Assembly (NCBI GenBank): GCA_032158295.1 | Contig: CM063256.1 | Coordinates: 62,001-126,000, forward strand | Direction: 5' to 3' | DNA: 64,000 bases | Source of the DNA: Pycnopodia helianthoides | Lineage: Eukaryota > Echinodermata > Asteroidea > Forcipulatida > Asteriidae | In this document: one piece after another, positions 1-10,807 of the stretch | Layout of the letters: the number at the start of each line of letters is the position of its first letter | Position numbering within the stretch: the stretch's first letter is position 1 | Made by a program: the position numbers and the translations under genes | Notes under the pieces: model-generated | Database searches by the model: none | What the model saw: only the letters and a program-made list of their open reading frames with translations | Told to the model about the DNA's origin: nothing

Positions 1-171
1 TGACTTGAGTTGATCACTTTAAAACTACCTTTGAGAAAAATCTACTTATTTTCATGGATAACCCTTTGACTGTCACCCTGATAACCAATCATGTGTATTT
101 ATTACACTGTTTGAAATGAGATTTACATCAACATTAACACCTCTAAATAAATGACTTTGTAAGGAACTTAC

Positions 172-1444
172 GTTGTGGCACTTGGATAGTTTTCTTCTGG
201 TGTCCCTTAGTGTCATAGATTACCACGTTTCTATTAATGAGGTCTGCCACTGCCATTTCATCCCCAGGTACAGAGGCTTCAACATCCACAGCCCCTTTGA
301 GTCCTTCAACACACTCCAAACCGAGCTCCCATCTTGGCTCCCTCCTAATCAGCTTACCCAGGGTGATGTCACAAACCCCTGGATCGAAACTCAGAAATGA
401 AAGGGTAGAGTCTATCTTGGGTTGATTTTGATCTCTGAGTAAAGTCAAGTCCTTACTGATATTAGGATAGAGTGCAAGGAAGTCAGGAGCTGATGAATTG
501 TTGCTGACATCTTTGGCAGTCTGCAGTGATTGCTGTATTTGATGTGAGTTTACACTCACTGTTTGCTCGTATTCCTCCAATTTCTTGTTACGATCTTTGT
601 GGATGGCTTTTATTTCATCCATGATGCGACTCTCTTGAGCTGTTACCTCAGCCCTGATCTCATCAGCTCTGTTCTTCACCTCTGCCATGGTTCTCTCAAC
701 TGCAATGTCTAGGTTGTCGTTCATTGTTGAGACAGTTGCTTGAGATTGGTCAAGGTTCTTCAGGATTTCTTCAAGGGGAGTAATGAGATGAGCCAATGAC
801 TGTTTATATGTGGATGAGGCTTGGTTGCAGTCAATATACTCATGTTGTGGACTACTGTGATCTATGACAGTGCAATCTCCACAAATCATCACATCACATG
901 TTGTACAATAGAACCTCATCACTTCACCTTCATGAGTCTGGCATTCTGGATGACCCTTTTGTTTTCTCTTTTTCATTGCAATCTTCCCATCACTAATGTC
1001 TTTCAAAGTAGCAACTGTGTGGCTTGACGATGCTGGAATTTTCTGGTGCATTTCATTGCAGTTTGCGCAGATCATCATGGGGCAGTCACAACAGAAATGT
1101 GTTGCCTCATTTTCCTCCTTGCATAGTCTACAAATAAACTTGAAGTTTTGTGATGAGCTGACCTGCTCCAATTGATGTGCAAGACCAGTTAGATTAAAGT
1201 TAGTCTTAAGATCTTGAACACCCTCCCGAGGAAGTTGTGTCTCCTTTCGACACAGAGGACAAATAAGCATCTTAGCATCTTTGTAGTTGGTAGTCTGGTA
1301 TGACAGCAAACAGTGCTCACAGAAGTTGTGTAGACAGTCCAGTAGTTTGGGTTCTGTGTATTGGTCAGTGCAAATACAGCACTCCAGATGATCCTGGATG
1401 ATTTTCTCTAGAGCTGAAATCTTTACTCGGTTTGAAGATGCCAT
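172..1444 (-). CDS. TRIM-family RBCC exon (RING, two B-boxes, coiled coil, start of NHL-like region), partial
   Basis: Coding exon of a tripartite-motif protein, a family that mostly acts as RING-type E3 ubiquitin ligases. Numbering from the chosen Met at 1444: C3HC4 RING at about 22-65 (Cys22, Cys25, Cys37, His39, Cys42, Cys45, Cys62, Cys65), B-box 1 at about 105-133, B-box 2 at about 168-201, and an acidic helical coiled coil at about 209-315. The last 40 residues (GDEMAVADLINRNVVIYD and nearby) look like the first NHL/beta-propeller blade. An open frame runs 30 bases upstream, but an acceptor (TTTATTTCCAG, ending at 1451) sits six bases before this ATG, so the upstream Met is probably intronic. 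The exon ends at 172 with ...CAAC|GTAAGT, phase 1, after 424 codons. Reading through gives only nine more residues to a stop at 143. The rest of the propeller should lie on exons beyond the left edge. The TRIM call is firm. Which TRIM (TRIM2/3/32/71-like) cannot be told. Confidence 0.9.
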
Positions 1445-1474
1445 TTGTATCTGGAAATAAATACCAAAGAACAA

Positions 1475-2040
1475 AAAAATTTATTTAAAAAAGAGTAAGC
1501 ATTTAATTTACAAAAATCACTTTCAGACTACATCTTTTTAAACTAATTCATAATCATATTTTGAGATCCAAGTACTTGTATTAAGTGGTTGGAATCTCTA
1601 CTTGGATTTTAAAGTGGCAATGCCCGTATTTGTACTCGATGTTTAAAGTATTTGTACTTCTTCATGCTACTTGGTACCCGGCAAAAAATCCCAATTGCTT
1701 TTGTCTAATTAGAACTTAAACAATCTTTTAAGTATGATACTTTTCGTTAACCATACACCAATGTGTGATAAGCACTGAATGCCAAATGCTTTCCCAAGTC
1801 ATGCAGAAAATATCTACAGGCAACCTACTAGGGTTGAAGTCCAACCCATGAACACCGGCATTCTAGAGCAGGACCACAAGAACACAGAGCATACCGAGTG
1901 ATGAGAGGCTTGTTTGAATTATGTAGTTAACAAACGCTTCTGGTAATTACTAAAAAACTACTCAATAAAAATAAATACTATTTTGACGAACACACTCAAG
2001 TAATGTATACATTTATTTATGCAGGTACAATTTTTTATGT
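1475..2040. other. no gene seen; probable 5' intron or upstream DNA of the TRIM gene
   Basis: AT-rich DNA without a convincing reading frame or repeat. The acceptor at 1451-1452 (minus) implies a non-coding exon somewhere to the right, but none could be picked out. Confidence 0.4.
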
Positions 2041-2044
2041 TTTA

Positions 2045-2345
2045 ACAGGGAAGAGTTAAATCATACATGTAGCCATGTGAAGCAAGTCATGAAATAAGAC
2101 TATAGTAAGACCACAAAAACCACATTATATTGATAGTACAACACATGTATTTGTAGAATACGTCACATGGAGATTTTTTCGAAGGAGAAGCAAAGAAAAC
2201 AAGCTGTGTTTGGTAAACACAAATGCCCCACAAGCCAGTCCGTTTCTTGACATTTGACCCAGGTGGTCTAAAAATAGGAGGCTCCTGTATCCGGAGACCA
2301 ATCCACACACCAGTTTGGAGTTCATATGCCAAGTCTGTCTGAAGT
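2045..2345. repeat. two dispersed repeat fragments
   Basis: 2050-2130 carries GGGAAGAGTTAAATCATACA, a motif also seen near 6545, 49352, 50576, 51788, 53004 and 53698, and inverted near 7780. 2205-2345 (TTTGGTAAACACAAATGCCC and following) is repeated near 44900-45025. Its second half (AGACCAATCCACACACCA) is one monomer of the tandem repeat at 2680-3345. The short frames here are by-products of these repeats. Confidence 0.6.
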
Positions 2346-2424
2346 TATCACTGGGACATAATTCCTTTTTTTTAGGCATAAAATAATTTTATTTTAATAA
2401 AATTGACCGTACATTTGACCTGGG

Positions 2425-2622
2425 GAGGCGGAGGCGGGGGGGGGGGGGGCAAAAACAATATACTTCCGAGGGTGGGGGAAGGGGTTGGGGAAGGGGAGGA
2501 GGGGAGGATGGGTGGGGAAGGGGTGGTGTGGAAGGGGTTGGGGAAGGGGAGGAGGGGAGGATGGGTGGGGAAGGGGTGGTGGAAGGGCAGGGTCGGGTTG
2601 GGAGGGGAGGAGGGTAGCAGGA
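2425..2622 (+). repeat. G-rich minisatellite, about 60-bp unit, with a G10 run
   Basis: The plus strand is almost entirely G with scattered A and T (GGGGAAGGGGTTGGGGAAGG type). A unit of about 60 bases is present twice (about 2468-2530 and 2530-2590) and then decays. The many G3+ tracts could fold as G-quadruplexes on the plus strand. The proline-rich and glycine-rich frames across it are composition artefacts. Confidence 0.85.
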
Positions 2623-2679
2623 CCAATTTACACAACCTAAATTCTCTTTAAAAGGTTAAATGCCACTTTTTATTTCAAC

Positions 2680-3345
2680 CTTGACATTTGAACCACAAAT
2701 TCAGTATTGTAAGGCTAAGACCAATCCACAAACCATAGTCGGAGTTGATGTGACAAGTCCTTTACAACTTATTGCCCGGACAACATTTCTTTTGTTTTAG
2801 CCATAATGACCTGAATATTTAACTTAGGGGGTCCAAAAACAAAAGTCTTCTTGGGGATCCCAAGACTGAACCACAAACCAAGTTTGAAGTTGATATGCCA
2901 AATCCTCCTTGTGTTATCGCTCAGACAACATTTCTTTTGTTTAAGCCATAATCACCTTAATATTAAACTGAGGGGGTAAAAATAGGCCTCTGGGGGATCC
3001 CAAGACCGATCCACAAACCAAGTTTGGAGTTGATATGCCAAGTCCTTCATGAGTAAGCACTCGAACAAGATTTATTTTGTTTAAGCCATAATGACCTTAA
3101 TATTTAACTTAGGGGGTCCAAAAACAACAGGCTTCTGGGGGATCCCAAGACCAATCCACACACCAAGTTTGGATTTGATATGCCAAGTCCTTCTTGAGTT
3201 AACACTCGGACAAGATTTCTTTTGTTTTAGCCATAATGACCTTGCCATTTGACTGGGGGGGGGGGTCCACAAACAATACACTTTCGAGGGACCCCAAGAC
3301 CAATCCATACACCATGTTTTGAGCTGACATTTGAGTCCTCCTCGA
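2680..3345. repeat. tandem repeat, about 144-bp unit, five copies
   Basis: Successive units share GATCCCAAGACCAATCCACA, then AAGTTTGGAGTTGATATGCC, then TTTCTTTTGTTTTAGCCATA. Units start near 2683, 2814, 2960, 3098 and 3244. They differ by scattered substitutions, so this is not a recent expansion. Single diverged monomers lie at 2270-2345 and near 44970-45025. Confidence 0.85.
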
Positions 3346-3355
3346 GTTATAATTT

Positions 3356-3413
3356 GCACACACACACGCACACACGAACACGCCCACAAACAGACAACCC
3401 ATATAACACCCAT

Positions 3414-3460
<47 letters not shown>
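3356..3460. repeat. (CA)n microsatellite, interrupted
   Basis: Interrupted CA repeats from 3356, then a pure run of about 40 bases ending at 3459 in CACACACGTGTGT, which makes a small palindrome. The VCVCVC and HTHTHT frames across it are not genes. Confidence 0.95.
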
Positions 3461-3462
<2 letters not shown>

Positions 3463-3479
3463 TGTAAACACCTGCAATC

Positions 3480-5720
3480 GGGGACCTCCTATTGTCCCTC
3501 TTTTGTTTGTACTCTAACTTTTTGGCAACAGCTCTCATTGAGGTGTTCGTGCAACAGCACGAACAACTCATTGTTTTTGTTCGTTTTTTTGTTTTTTTTA
3601 GTTTTACTTATTCTTCTCAGTGGGCTTTGTCCGCAAGCAAACGCATACTTGCAAACCTTTGATCAATTTGAAACTTTGATCAATGTGAAATTAGAACATA
3701 ACTAGCAGAAGCTGAGTAAGTTGTGACGTCATGATTACGTCATCAGATGTCAAATTACAAGCCATTTAAGGTCAAAAAGTTACCTCATGCCAGTGCTGGT
3801 ATGTCTCTGAATAATATAGCTACACAATTCAAATTTGGGCATATGATTATCAAAGACATGGGCAACAATTGAAAAGTTTACGTCAAATTCACATGACCTT
3901 TACTTCCGGTCGTGCTGGAAGGTCAAAGTTTGCCTTTGTGTAATTCTTTTAAAAAAAGCTTTCTCGGTAAAAATATTAACTTCTGTATATCTGATCAACT
4001 TCAAACCGCGGGAAAATAACTGCACTGAAAACACACACACAATGCGTGATCTATCACAGTTGCATTGTGAGCGGCTTTTCGCCCTATTGACCACAATGGT
4101 CAAAGTCCAAACATGCTTGTACTCTAGTCTCTGTTCAAGGTTCACGCATCTTGATTTTGGCAATAGCTTTGTTAGTCTTTAAAACAGCCGTCTATGCAAA
4201 CCTCGCTAACAATCAAAAGTTTGTTTAGACTTTTGCTAAAGTGTGTAGCTTGTAATGCTTTTACTAAGAGTTATTCTTGGCCACTAGAAATAACCATAAT
4301 ACAATATATTTTCATGATAATTAACGATTCGCAAAGAAATAATTATTAACATTTATCTTTCATTAGGTGTTCGGCCAACATCCGAACAACTATTGTTATT
4401 GCTCTGTTTTTTTTTTCTTTCTGGGTTTTCTTCTTCGCAAAAAGAAAAGCTTGTATGAACTTGAAACTTACCATGTACAAAGATCTTAGAGACTAGATGA
4501 ATCCGCAACTTGTTTGGAATGATGACGTAATTGATAACGTCATTGCGTTAAATAAACGTTAAATAATTTGAAAAATTCATATTTTGAGAACCATATATGC
4601 TACATACAGGATCTTTGATGCATAGGAAAGGTCTTGTAATGTTGTACACATTGTATGCAAATTGTGACCTCATTTGACCTTTACCGGAAGTTAAATTAAA
4701 AACTATGTTTTTGGGGGCTCTAGAGCCAAGTGAATAAAAATATGAAAAAACTTTCAACGCATAATATTTTGTTTAGCTCATGAGTATTCTAGAAATATGA
4801 TATATGACGTCATAGCTACGTCACAACGAGGTCGAAAATTTTTTAATTTTGCTATCTCCAAAAATTAAAGATTGTACAGACTTGAAACTTACTATATACC
4901 TAGACCACAGTGTGTACATGACAAAATACATTTGTTTTTGAATTACGACGTCACCAATGACGTCATTACATTAAATTGAAGTTTTATATTAAAAATAATC
5001 ATATCTCAAGAACCATGCTAAATACATAATATGTGCACCATATGAAAGCTCTTAAGGTATTAAACAAATCTTACCCACATTGTGACCCCGTTTGACCTTT
5101 ACTTTACTAAAGCACATTTTTTTTCATCATGACGTCATCGGGTGTCAAGTTACAGTAGTTCAAAGCTTATTACTTTAAATATCATATCTCCTGAACTGCA
5201 TGTCATAAAGTCGTAATATTTGTGCTGTCTTGTAGCTTACAACACTTGTGACATTTTGTTCAAATGCATGACCCCACGTTGACGTTTCCTTCTAGCCCAA
5301 ACAGAAGCTGTCTTGTAGCTTACAACACTTGTGACATTTTGTTCAAATGCATGACCCCACGTTGACGTTTCCTTCTAGTCCAAACAGGAAGTTCAAATAT
5401 TAGAAATCATATTTCCTGAACCACATGTCATGAAGTCTTAATCTTTGTGCTGCTTGCTAGCTTAATACACGTTTGACATTTTATTCCAGAAGCATGACCC
5501 ACTTTGATCTTTCCTTCCGGTCCAAACAGGAAGTTCTAACTATACGAAACTCTATCCTCTGGTCAAGGTTCTCCTAATCTGATTTTGGCAAAAGCTTTGT
5601 CAGTCTTTAAAACAGCCGTCCATGCAAACCCCGCTATCAATCAAACATCAGGATTTTAATCATATGCTTTTTTAGAATTTTGCTAAAGTGTGTAGGTTGT
5701 TAGGCACGCCACAAAACAGT
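3480..5720 (-). repeat. family A repeat block, inverted orientation
   Basis: Non-coding repeat on the minus strand. It includes a hairpin with AGGTGTTCG near 3541, a second near 4365, and several paired TGACGTCA sites (3724-3745, 4804-4826, 4945-4970, 5130). 4020-4225 and 5565-5715 match the plus-strand segment at 8100-8290 and 9085-9290 (GAGGTTTGCATGGACGGCTG and onward). No protein is encoded. It is probably a non-autonomous mobile element. Class unknown. Confidence 0.7.
5228..5380. repeat. two tandem 77-bp units within family A
   Basis: GCTGTCTTGTAGCTTACAAC through GACGTTTCCTTCTAG occurs twice head to tail with almost no differences, so this is a recent local duplication inside the older repeat. 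Confidence 0.85.
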
Positions 5721-5830
5721 AATGGCACCAAATTCCACTCAATGCAATAGCTCTCGCGTTGACTACAACACTGACCCCATTGATAGCCGAACACCTCGTG
5801 TTTGTTTGGACAAACACTTGCGCTCTAGTT
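5721..5830 (-). repeat. family A terminus with hairpin
   Basis: On the minus strand this reads CTAGAGCGCAAG, a hairpin (arms GTGTTTGT/ACAAACAC, 5798-5817), then GAGGTGTTCGGCTATC. The same arrangement is at 10808-10850 and 22433-22470 on the plus strand and probably marks one end of the element. Confidence 0.7.
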
Positions 5831-5904
5831 GGTTTTGTACACGTTTTCCAACTGGGGACCTTTCTCCAAACGGGGACCCTATTGTCCTCTTTTGTTATAG
5901 GTCC

Positions 5905-6110
5905 CCGGTTTGAATGTGTATACCTACTCACGCACACACTTACTTTTGCACACACCATTGTGGGGACTTCCTATTGTTGTTCTATTGTTCCCTTTTCTAA
6001 AGAATTCCCTTGTGGGGACCCAGTTTAACAAAGAAAAACATTGTGGGGACCTTTGTTCCATTGTGTAAAAGTCCCCACAATGGTGTGTATGCCTACCCAC
6101 ACACACATCC
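5905..6110. repeat. inverted-repeat element with GTGGGGAC motifs
   Basis: CACACCATTGTGGGGACTT (from about 5949) is answered by AAGTCCCCACAATGGTGTG (ending about 6088). Further GTGGGGACC blocks lie between. The ends carry CACAC-rich stretches. This looks like a small foldback or MITE-type insertion. No reading frame is supported. Confidence 0.65.
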
Positions 6111-6164
6111 GGAAGGACATGTCAGAAACAGTATGCCCCTTCGGTGGCTTCGCCAACCGCGGGG

Positions 6165-7195
6165 CATAAAAATACGAGGACCAGAACACACTCAAGATGT
6201 TCAAAAGCTTAAAATGTTGTCAGTCAGAAAGCTTCTGTCTGAGTAAAATTAGAAGCAAGTATTAAACAACAAGCTTTAAGAAAACTTTGGAGGCGTCATT
6301 TAATAGAAGGTGGGGATTGGGTTTTTTGAAAAAGTAGGTCACAAAGGTGAAGGAGCAGAGAATGGAAAAGGTGTAGTGTATTGAAACTTTTTTGTTTTCA
6401 AGGTGGCAGAAACGAGAGGGAGAGAGCGCATCCATCGTACAAATGGTGAAGCATTGTTGTGTGGTAGAAAACGAAACCAATGTGCAAGGTAAAACCACAC
6501 AAAACAGGTTGGGGGCAGAAAGGAGGGTGTGTGAAAAGGTTTAAAGAGGGAAGAGTGAAATCATACATGTGGCCAGCTGCAAGCAAGTCATAAAATGTGA
6601 CCATAGTAAAACCACAAAAAAAATGTTGATGGTATTTTAAAAATTCATCATAGAGAGTGTTTCTTGTAGGACAAAATAAGAAAACATTTGAGGACCAGAA
6701 CTCACTAAAAATGTTCAAAAAGATTAAAATGATGTCAGTCAAAAAGCTTCTCACTGAGTCAAATGAGAAACATAAGTATCAAACAACAAGCTTTAAGAAC
6801 ATTTTTGAGGCGTCATGTGCAGTTCTTTATAGAAGGTGGGGGTTGGGTTTTTGAAAAGAAAGGACAGAAATGTGAAGGAGCAGGGAAGAGAAAAGGTACA
6901 TAGGAAGGCTTGTGTTTTTAAAAAGGGTGTCAGAAAAGAATGGGGGAGAATGCAACAAATTATAAATCTGGCAAAGTGTTGCTGCATGGTGGAAAAATGA
7001 AACCAAAGTAGAATGCAAGACCCTCCCCCCAAAACCAGGTATGTTTGAAAGGGAATTTTTTTTTGGGGGGGGGGGAGAAGACAGAAACAGGAGAGGAATG
7101 AGAAAAAGGAGACTGTGTTCCTAGGCACTGTTCCGCCCAATTAATCTTCAGGGAATCAGCTTTGTGTTTATTGGAGTGTGGGAAATTCAAAACTG
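6165..7195. repeat. family B repeat, two direct units of about 510 bp
   Basis: GAGGACCAGAACnCACTnAAnATG, then GTTCAAAAnnTTAAAATG, CAAGCTTTAAGAA and TTGAGGCGTCAT, starts near 6177 and again near 6687. Each unit ends with a purine-rich stretch (GGGGAGAA-type, 7060-7110). A related single unit is at 53835-54045. Long minus-strand frames here are pyrimidine-rich, have no recognisable domain, and are judged non-coding. Confidence 0.7.
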
Positions 7196-7299
7196 TTTAT
7201 TGCATCAATTATGCGAGACCGCACCAAAGATATAGGGCATAATTTAGAACCAAGGCTTCTGCTAATTAATTCGCTAAATATTAATTAGGCAGAACTGTG

Positions 7300-7830
7300 C
7301 CTAGGCAGCCGTTTTTTTTTTTTTTTTTTTTACACCCTTCCACCTTTCCGTCCTCTACCCCTCACACCCCCCCCACACAAACCTTTTCTGGGGGTTTTGC
7401 ATTATACAATACTTTGCAGATCTTAAAATTCTTCTAAAACACTCTCCCCTCCTGTTACGACAAGTTTTTTTTAAACAGATACATGTATATATAAGAGTCC
7501 AACTTACCATTTCCCTTCCCTACTCCTTTGTGTATCTGTCCTAACTTTTCAAAAATCCACTTCCACTCCCTTCTATAAAGAACTATACATGACGGCTCAA
7601 ATGTTTCCTTGAACCTTGTTTTTCAATACTTTCAATGGGAAGCTTTGTGAACAACTTCAGTGCATTCAAGTCCTATCATTTTTTCCTTGTTTGTCTTTCA
7701 AAACAATTCTCTATAATGCATTTAACAAACACCAGCAAACTGGTTTTTGTGGTTACACTATGGTCTCATCTCATGACTTGCTTGCACACGTGTATGATTT
7801 CACTCTTCCCTCTATAAACAAGTAAAGTAT
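7300..7830 (-). repeat. family B repeat, inverted unit
   Basis: The minus strand of 7530-7830 repeats the 6545-6870 sequence: GGGAAGAGTGAAATCATACA near 7800 and TTCTTTATAGAAGGGAGTGG near 7575. With the plus-strand units at 6165-7195 it forms a large imperfect inverted repeat around 7200-7310. A T19 run lies at 7312-7330. Confidence 0.65.
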
Positions 7831-8094
7831 TAACTCATTATGCATTAGTCAAAACTAATCAAAAGTCTATTTGTACAGAAATTTTTTTTCTAAAATAGTT
7901 CCGGATTTATTTTCAAACTATGTAGGCCAATGCTTGAATCACAATTCGCAACATTTGAATAAGTCTACAACATGATATATCCTGTAGGCCTATATTGTAG
8001 AAACTTTCTTAAATAAACAAAATTAAAAATACTAACTATATTATAATATAAACTAGACTTAAATTTTTGTTGAAACAAAAACATGGTGTTCGGT
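7831..8094. other. AT-rich spacer, nothing recognised
   Basis: No reading frame of note and no match to the repeat families described for this window. Confidence 0.4.
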
Positions 8095-9080
8095 CCATGG
8101 ACGCATGGACGGCTGTTTTAGAGACTAACAAAGCTATTGCCAAAATCAGGTTGCATGAGCCTTGAACAGAGACTAGAGTACAAGCATGTTTGGACTTTGA
8201 GCCTTGTGGACAATAGAGCTAAAAGCCGCTCACAATGCAACTGGTATAGATCACGCATTGTATGTGTTTTTAGTGCAGTTATTTTCCAGCAGTTTGACAG
8301 CGGGTCAATAAACACCCGTAATAATTGGTCAAAATTTCAAATATTTGTAACAAAAAAGGAATAACGTCATCATCATGTTTCTTTAGATTTACGTGGTCAA
8401 TATCATTGTCTATCAACATGCCAAGTTTCAACTCAGTCAAACTTGCGGTTTTGTAGATACACGGCTTCAAAAGTAAATCTTTAAGGCAATACCACGTGAC
8501 ACATGATGACGTCATCAATCTAAAACTTCACACATATGTTGTCTGCATAAAGGTTAATGTATACCAATTTTGAAACAATTATCCTAAACTTCGCCACAGA
8601 CATCTAGTAAAAGTTTATTTTTAACTGTTTTTAACCTGCCGCTAGAGGGCGCTCTAAACTTTTATGACGTCACTTGTCTTATTTTTTAAACCAGACCCTT
8701 ACTTGACTAAAACACGGTTAAAAAAAAATTCAAAAATGTGCCAGTTTTAAATTACAAGGCATTTCCGGTTTCGACCGGAAGTAGAGGTCAAGTCATGTCA
8801 CGCATACATAAAAAAAATAAAGACCAATATTACCTCTATATATTTCTGCAAAAAGCAACCGACGGTCTCCTCATATTGATTTGATATGGATTTTCAATGA
8901 TTAAACTTTTTAATGATTAAAAACATTGTAACTTGACACCTGATGACGTCATCATGACGACACTGCATTGGTTTCATCTACTAATAAACATCTAGCCTTG
9001 TGTGAAGTTTCAAGTTTATGTAAGCTTGGGAAGTCTGTCTTTGTTACTGGACAATCGCGGGGGAGAAGAAGCCTGGCATT
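8095..9080 (+). repeat. family A copy, plus orientation
   Basis: Starts with the head segment (ATGGACGGCTGTTTTAGAGA) and runs through TGACGTCA sites at 8507, 8663 and 8943 to the tail AAGCTTGGGAAGTCTG...GGACAATCGCGGGGGAGAAG at 9024-9070. A CTCF-like word, CCGCTAGAGGGCGC, is at 8639-8652. 8365-8700 matches 17341-17700 and 18585-18950. Confidence 0.75.
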
Positions 9081-9084
9081 TGAT

Positions 9085-9760
9085 TGTTAGCGAGGTTTGC
9101 ATGGACGGCTGTTTTAGAGACTAACAAAGCTATTGCCAAAATCAGGTTGCGTGAACCTTGAACAGAGACTAGAGTACAAGCATGTTTGGACGTTGATCCT
9201 TGTGGTCAATAGAGGAAAGCCGATCACAATGCAACCGGTATATATGACGCATTGTGTGTGTTTTCAGTGCTGTTATTTTCCCGCGGTTTAACAGCGGGTC
9301 AATGCGTACCCAATTTCAACCGGAAGTGAAGGTCACATCTCTGTGGCAAAGTTTGTGACCGCTTATGGACCTACAACATGTTGTAACATTTGTGAGTAGT
9401 GTATGTGTAAAAAGTATGAATATTTCTTAAAGTATGAAATTTTAAATTTTTAACTTCCGGTTTGAACAGGAAGTCAAGGTCAAATGGTGTAACACTTTGT
9501 GTAGTAATTGCTACATTTTTCAAGACCTCTCTGATGACGTATAGATTGAATTAATAGCTAAAGTACTTCTCGAGTTATGAATTTTAATAGTATTAAAGTT
9601 TGATTTACTGTATTTTGACACATGATGATGTCATCATGACGTCACAACTACCTGAGGGAGGTTGTATTACGGTCCAAACATGGTGTTAATTTTAAGTTGA
9701 TCTGATATACAGAAGTTAAAGTCACCTGGAAATAGAATTTTTTTTAAACATAAGAGTTTA
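9085..9760 (+). repeat. family A copy, plus orientation, head part
   Basis: Repeats the head (GAGGTTTGCATGGACGGCTG, 9093) and is followed by AACTTCCGGTTTGAACAGGA and CAAGGTCAAATGG near 9451-9490, then paired TGATGTCATCATGACGTCAC near 9629. Confidence 0.7.
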
Positions 9761-9862
9761 TGTAAATTAACAATAAAACAATTTTTTGAGTAATTGTTTG
9801 TGAGGATTTATATGTAAAAAAATAGATAAAGTTGTTCGGGGGTGACTCCGCCCATCCCCTTT

Positions 9863-10260
9863 CATGACGTCAATCAAGGCAGACTTTGCCTCGATCGAAC
9901 ATCGACCCCCCTCGAATTTGCTCGCGTTTACGTTGTAAACACACGTGCAAGTAGGTCCCAGTAGTGATCTTGTACGTTTCGAAAAAAGGGGGTTTTTCTT
10001 GCATTTTCCGGCCATGCTGACCAGGTGTATTGCTGCTGTATGCAGCTAAACAACTAATGATGGGGTCAGTGTGCATTTGTTTCCTGCAGATCCCAAGTAT
10101 AAGCGGTTGTGGGCCGCGAAAGTCAGACTAACGACGTCGTTTTCGGCGCGATGTGCCTAGCTAGTACATGTATACTGTGATGTGGGTGACGTCCGCATAC
10201 GCACAACATTTTTTTTCTTCAAATAGCGTGCCTTGATTGACGTCACGAACAGCGCCACCA
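9863..10260. mobile_element. short element with inverted ends TGACGTCAATCAAGGCA, holding a THAP remnant
   Basis: TGACGTCAATCAAGGCA at about 9865-9881 is matched inverted by TGCCTTGATTGACGTCA at about 10230-10246. The interior is richer in GC and CpG than its surroundings and encodes a broken THAP zinc-binding domain. THAP domains occur in P-element-like and other DNA transposases and in host regulators. A deleted transposon or a small host exon with its promoter are both possible. Target duplications were not resolved. Confidence 0.5.
10014..10160 (+). pseudogene. THAP zinc-finger domain remnant, interrupted by a stop
   Basis: ATG at 10014 opens MLTRCIAAVCS, then an in-frame TAA at 10047-10049, then DGVSVHLFPADPKYKRLW and AAKVRLTT in the same frame. 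This fits a THAP (C2CH) domain: Cys-x4-Cys at the start, HxFP, and the invariant Trp. The distal Cys-x2-His part is not intact: Cys is followed by a second stop at 10158. The single stop in otherwise well-kept sequence suggests a young or marginal pseudogene, or a sequencing difference. Domain identity is fairly sure; the parent protein is unknown. Confidence 0.6.
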
Positions 10261-10439
10261 TGTGTCAAGGTAAAGGGGGCCTACTCTTAAATTTGTAATT
10301 AAAATAAAAACTAATTTTTTAAAAACCTTAGTTAACTGTTTATTCACATTCCACTCATCAAAATACATATATTAATGACAAAAGCTTTGTTTTGACAAAA
10401 TACCACTGCCAGGTGCCTTTAACGTTTTTACAAGGAAAG

Positions 10440-10800
10440 TGTTTTTTTAAAGAATTACACAGTGGCAAACTTTGACCTTCCGGTACGACCGGAAATGAAG
10501 GTCATGTGAATTTGACGTTAACTTGTTAAATGTTGAACATGCCTTGATCTATCATTTGTCCAAATATGAATACTGTAGCTATATTATTCAGAAACATGCA
10601 TGTATTGGCATGAGGTCACTTTTTTTCACTTAAATGGCTTGTAACTCGACACCTGGTGACGTCATAATGACGTCTAGGCAACGGTTTTGACTCCTAGTAA
10701 ATATCTAACTATGTGTAAAGTTAGAAGGTTGTGTGAGCGTGGGAAGTATGCTTTTGTTAGCGGACAATCACGAGAGATAAGAAGAAGAAGAAGAAGAAGT
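10440..10800 (+). repeat. family A tail with (GAA)n end
   Basis: CCTTCCGGTACGACCGGAAATGAAGGTCATG-type block at 10475-10505, paired TGACGTCA at 10656-10672, then TTTTGTTAGCGGACAATCAC and a (GAA)6 tract at 10781-10799. The same end, with GAA tails of different length, is at 18412, 19820, 21330 and 22335, which suggests a simple-sequence 3' tail. Confidence 0.75.
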
Positions 10801-10807
10801 ATTAACT

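Noticed and set aside
1445..1474. Upstream Met giving the TRIM protein ten extra residues
   Set aside because: A good acceptor (TTTATTTCCAG) lies between that Met and the internal Met, so the extra codons are probably intronic.
2372..2651. Proline-rich and glycine-rich frames
   Set aside because: They are translations of the G-rich minisatellite on either strand.
3081..3571. Long VCVCVC, HTHTHT and CVCVC frames
   Set aside because: They are translations of the (CA)n microsatellite.
6398..7190. Minus-strand frames of 76-118 codons
   Set aside because: They overlap one another in different frames inside a purine-rich repeat present in two direct copies, and have no recognisable domain.
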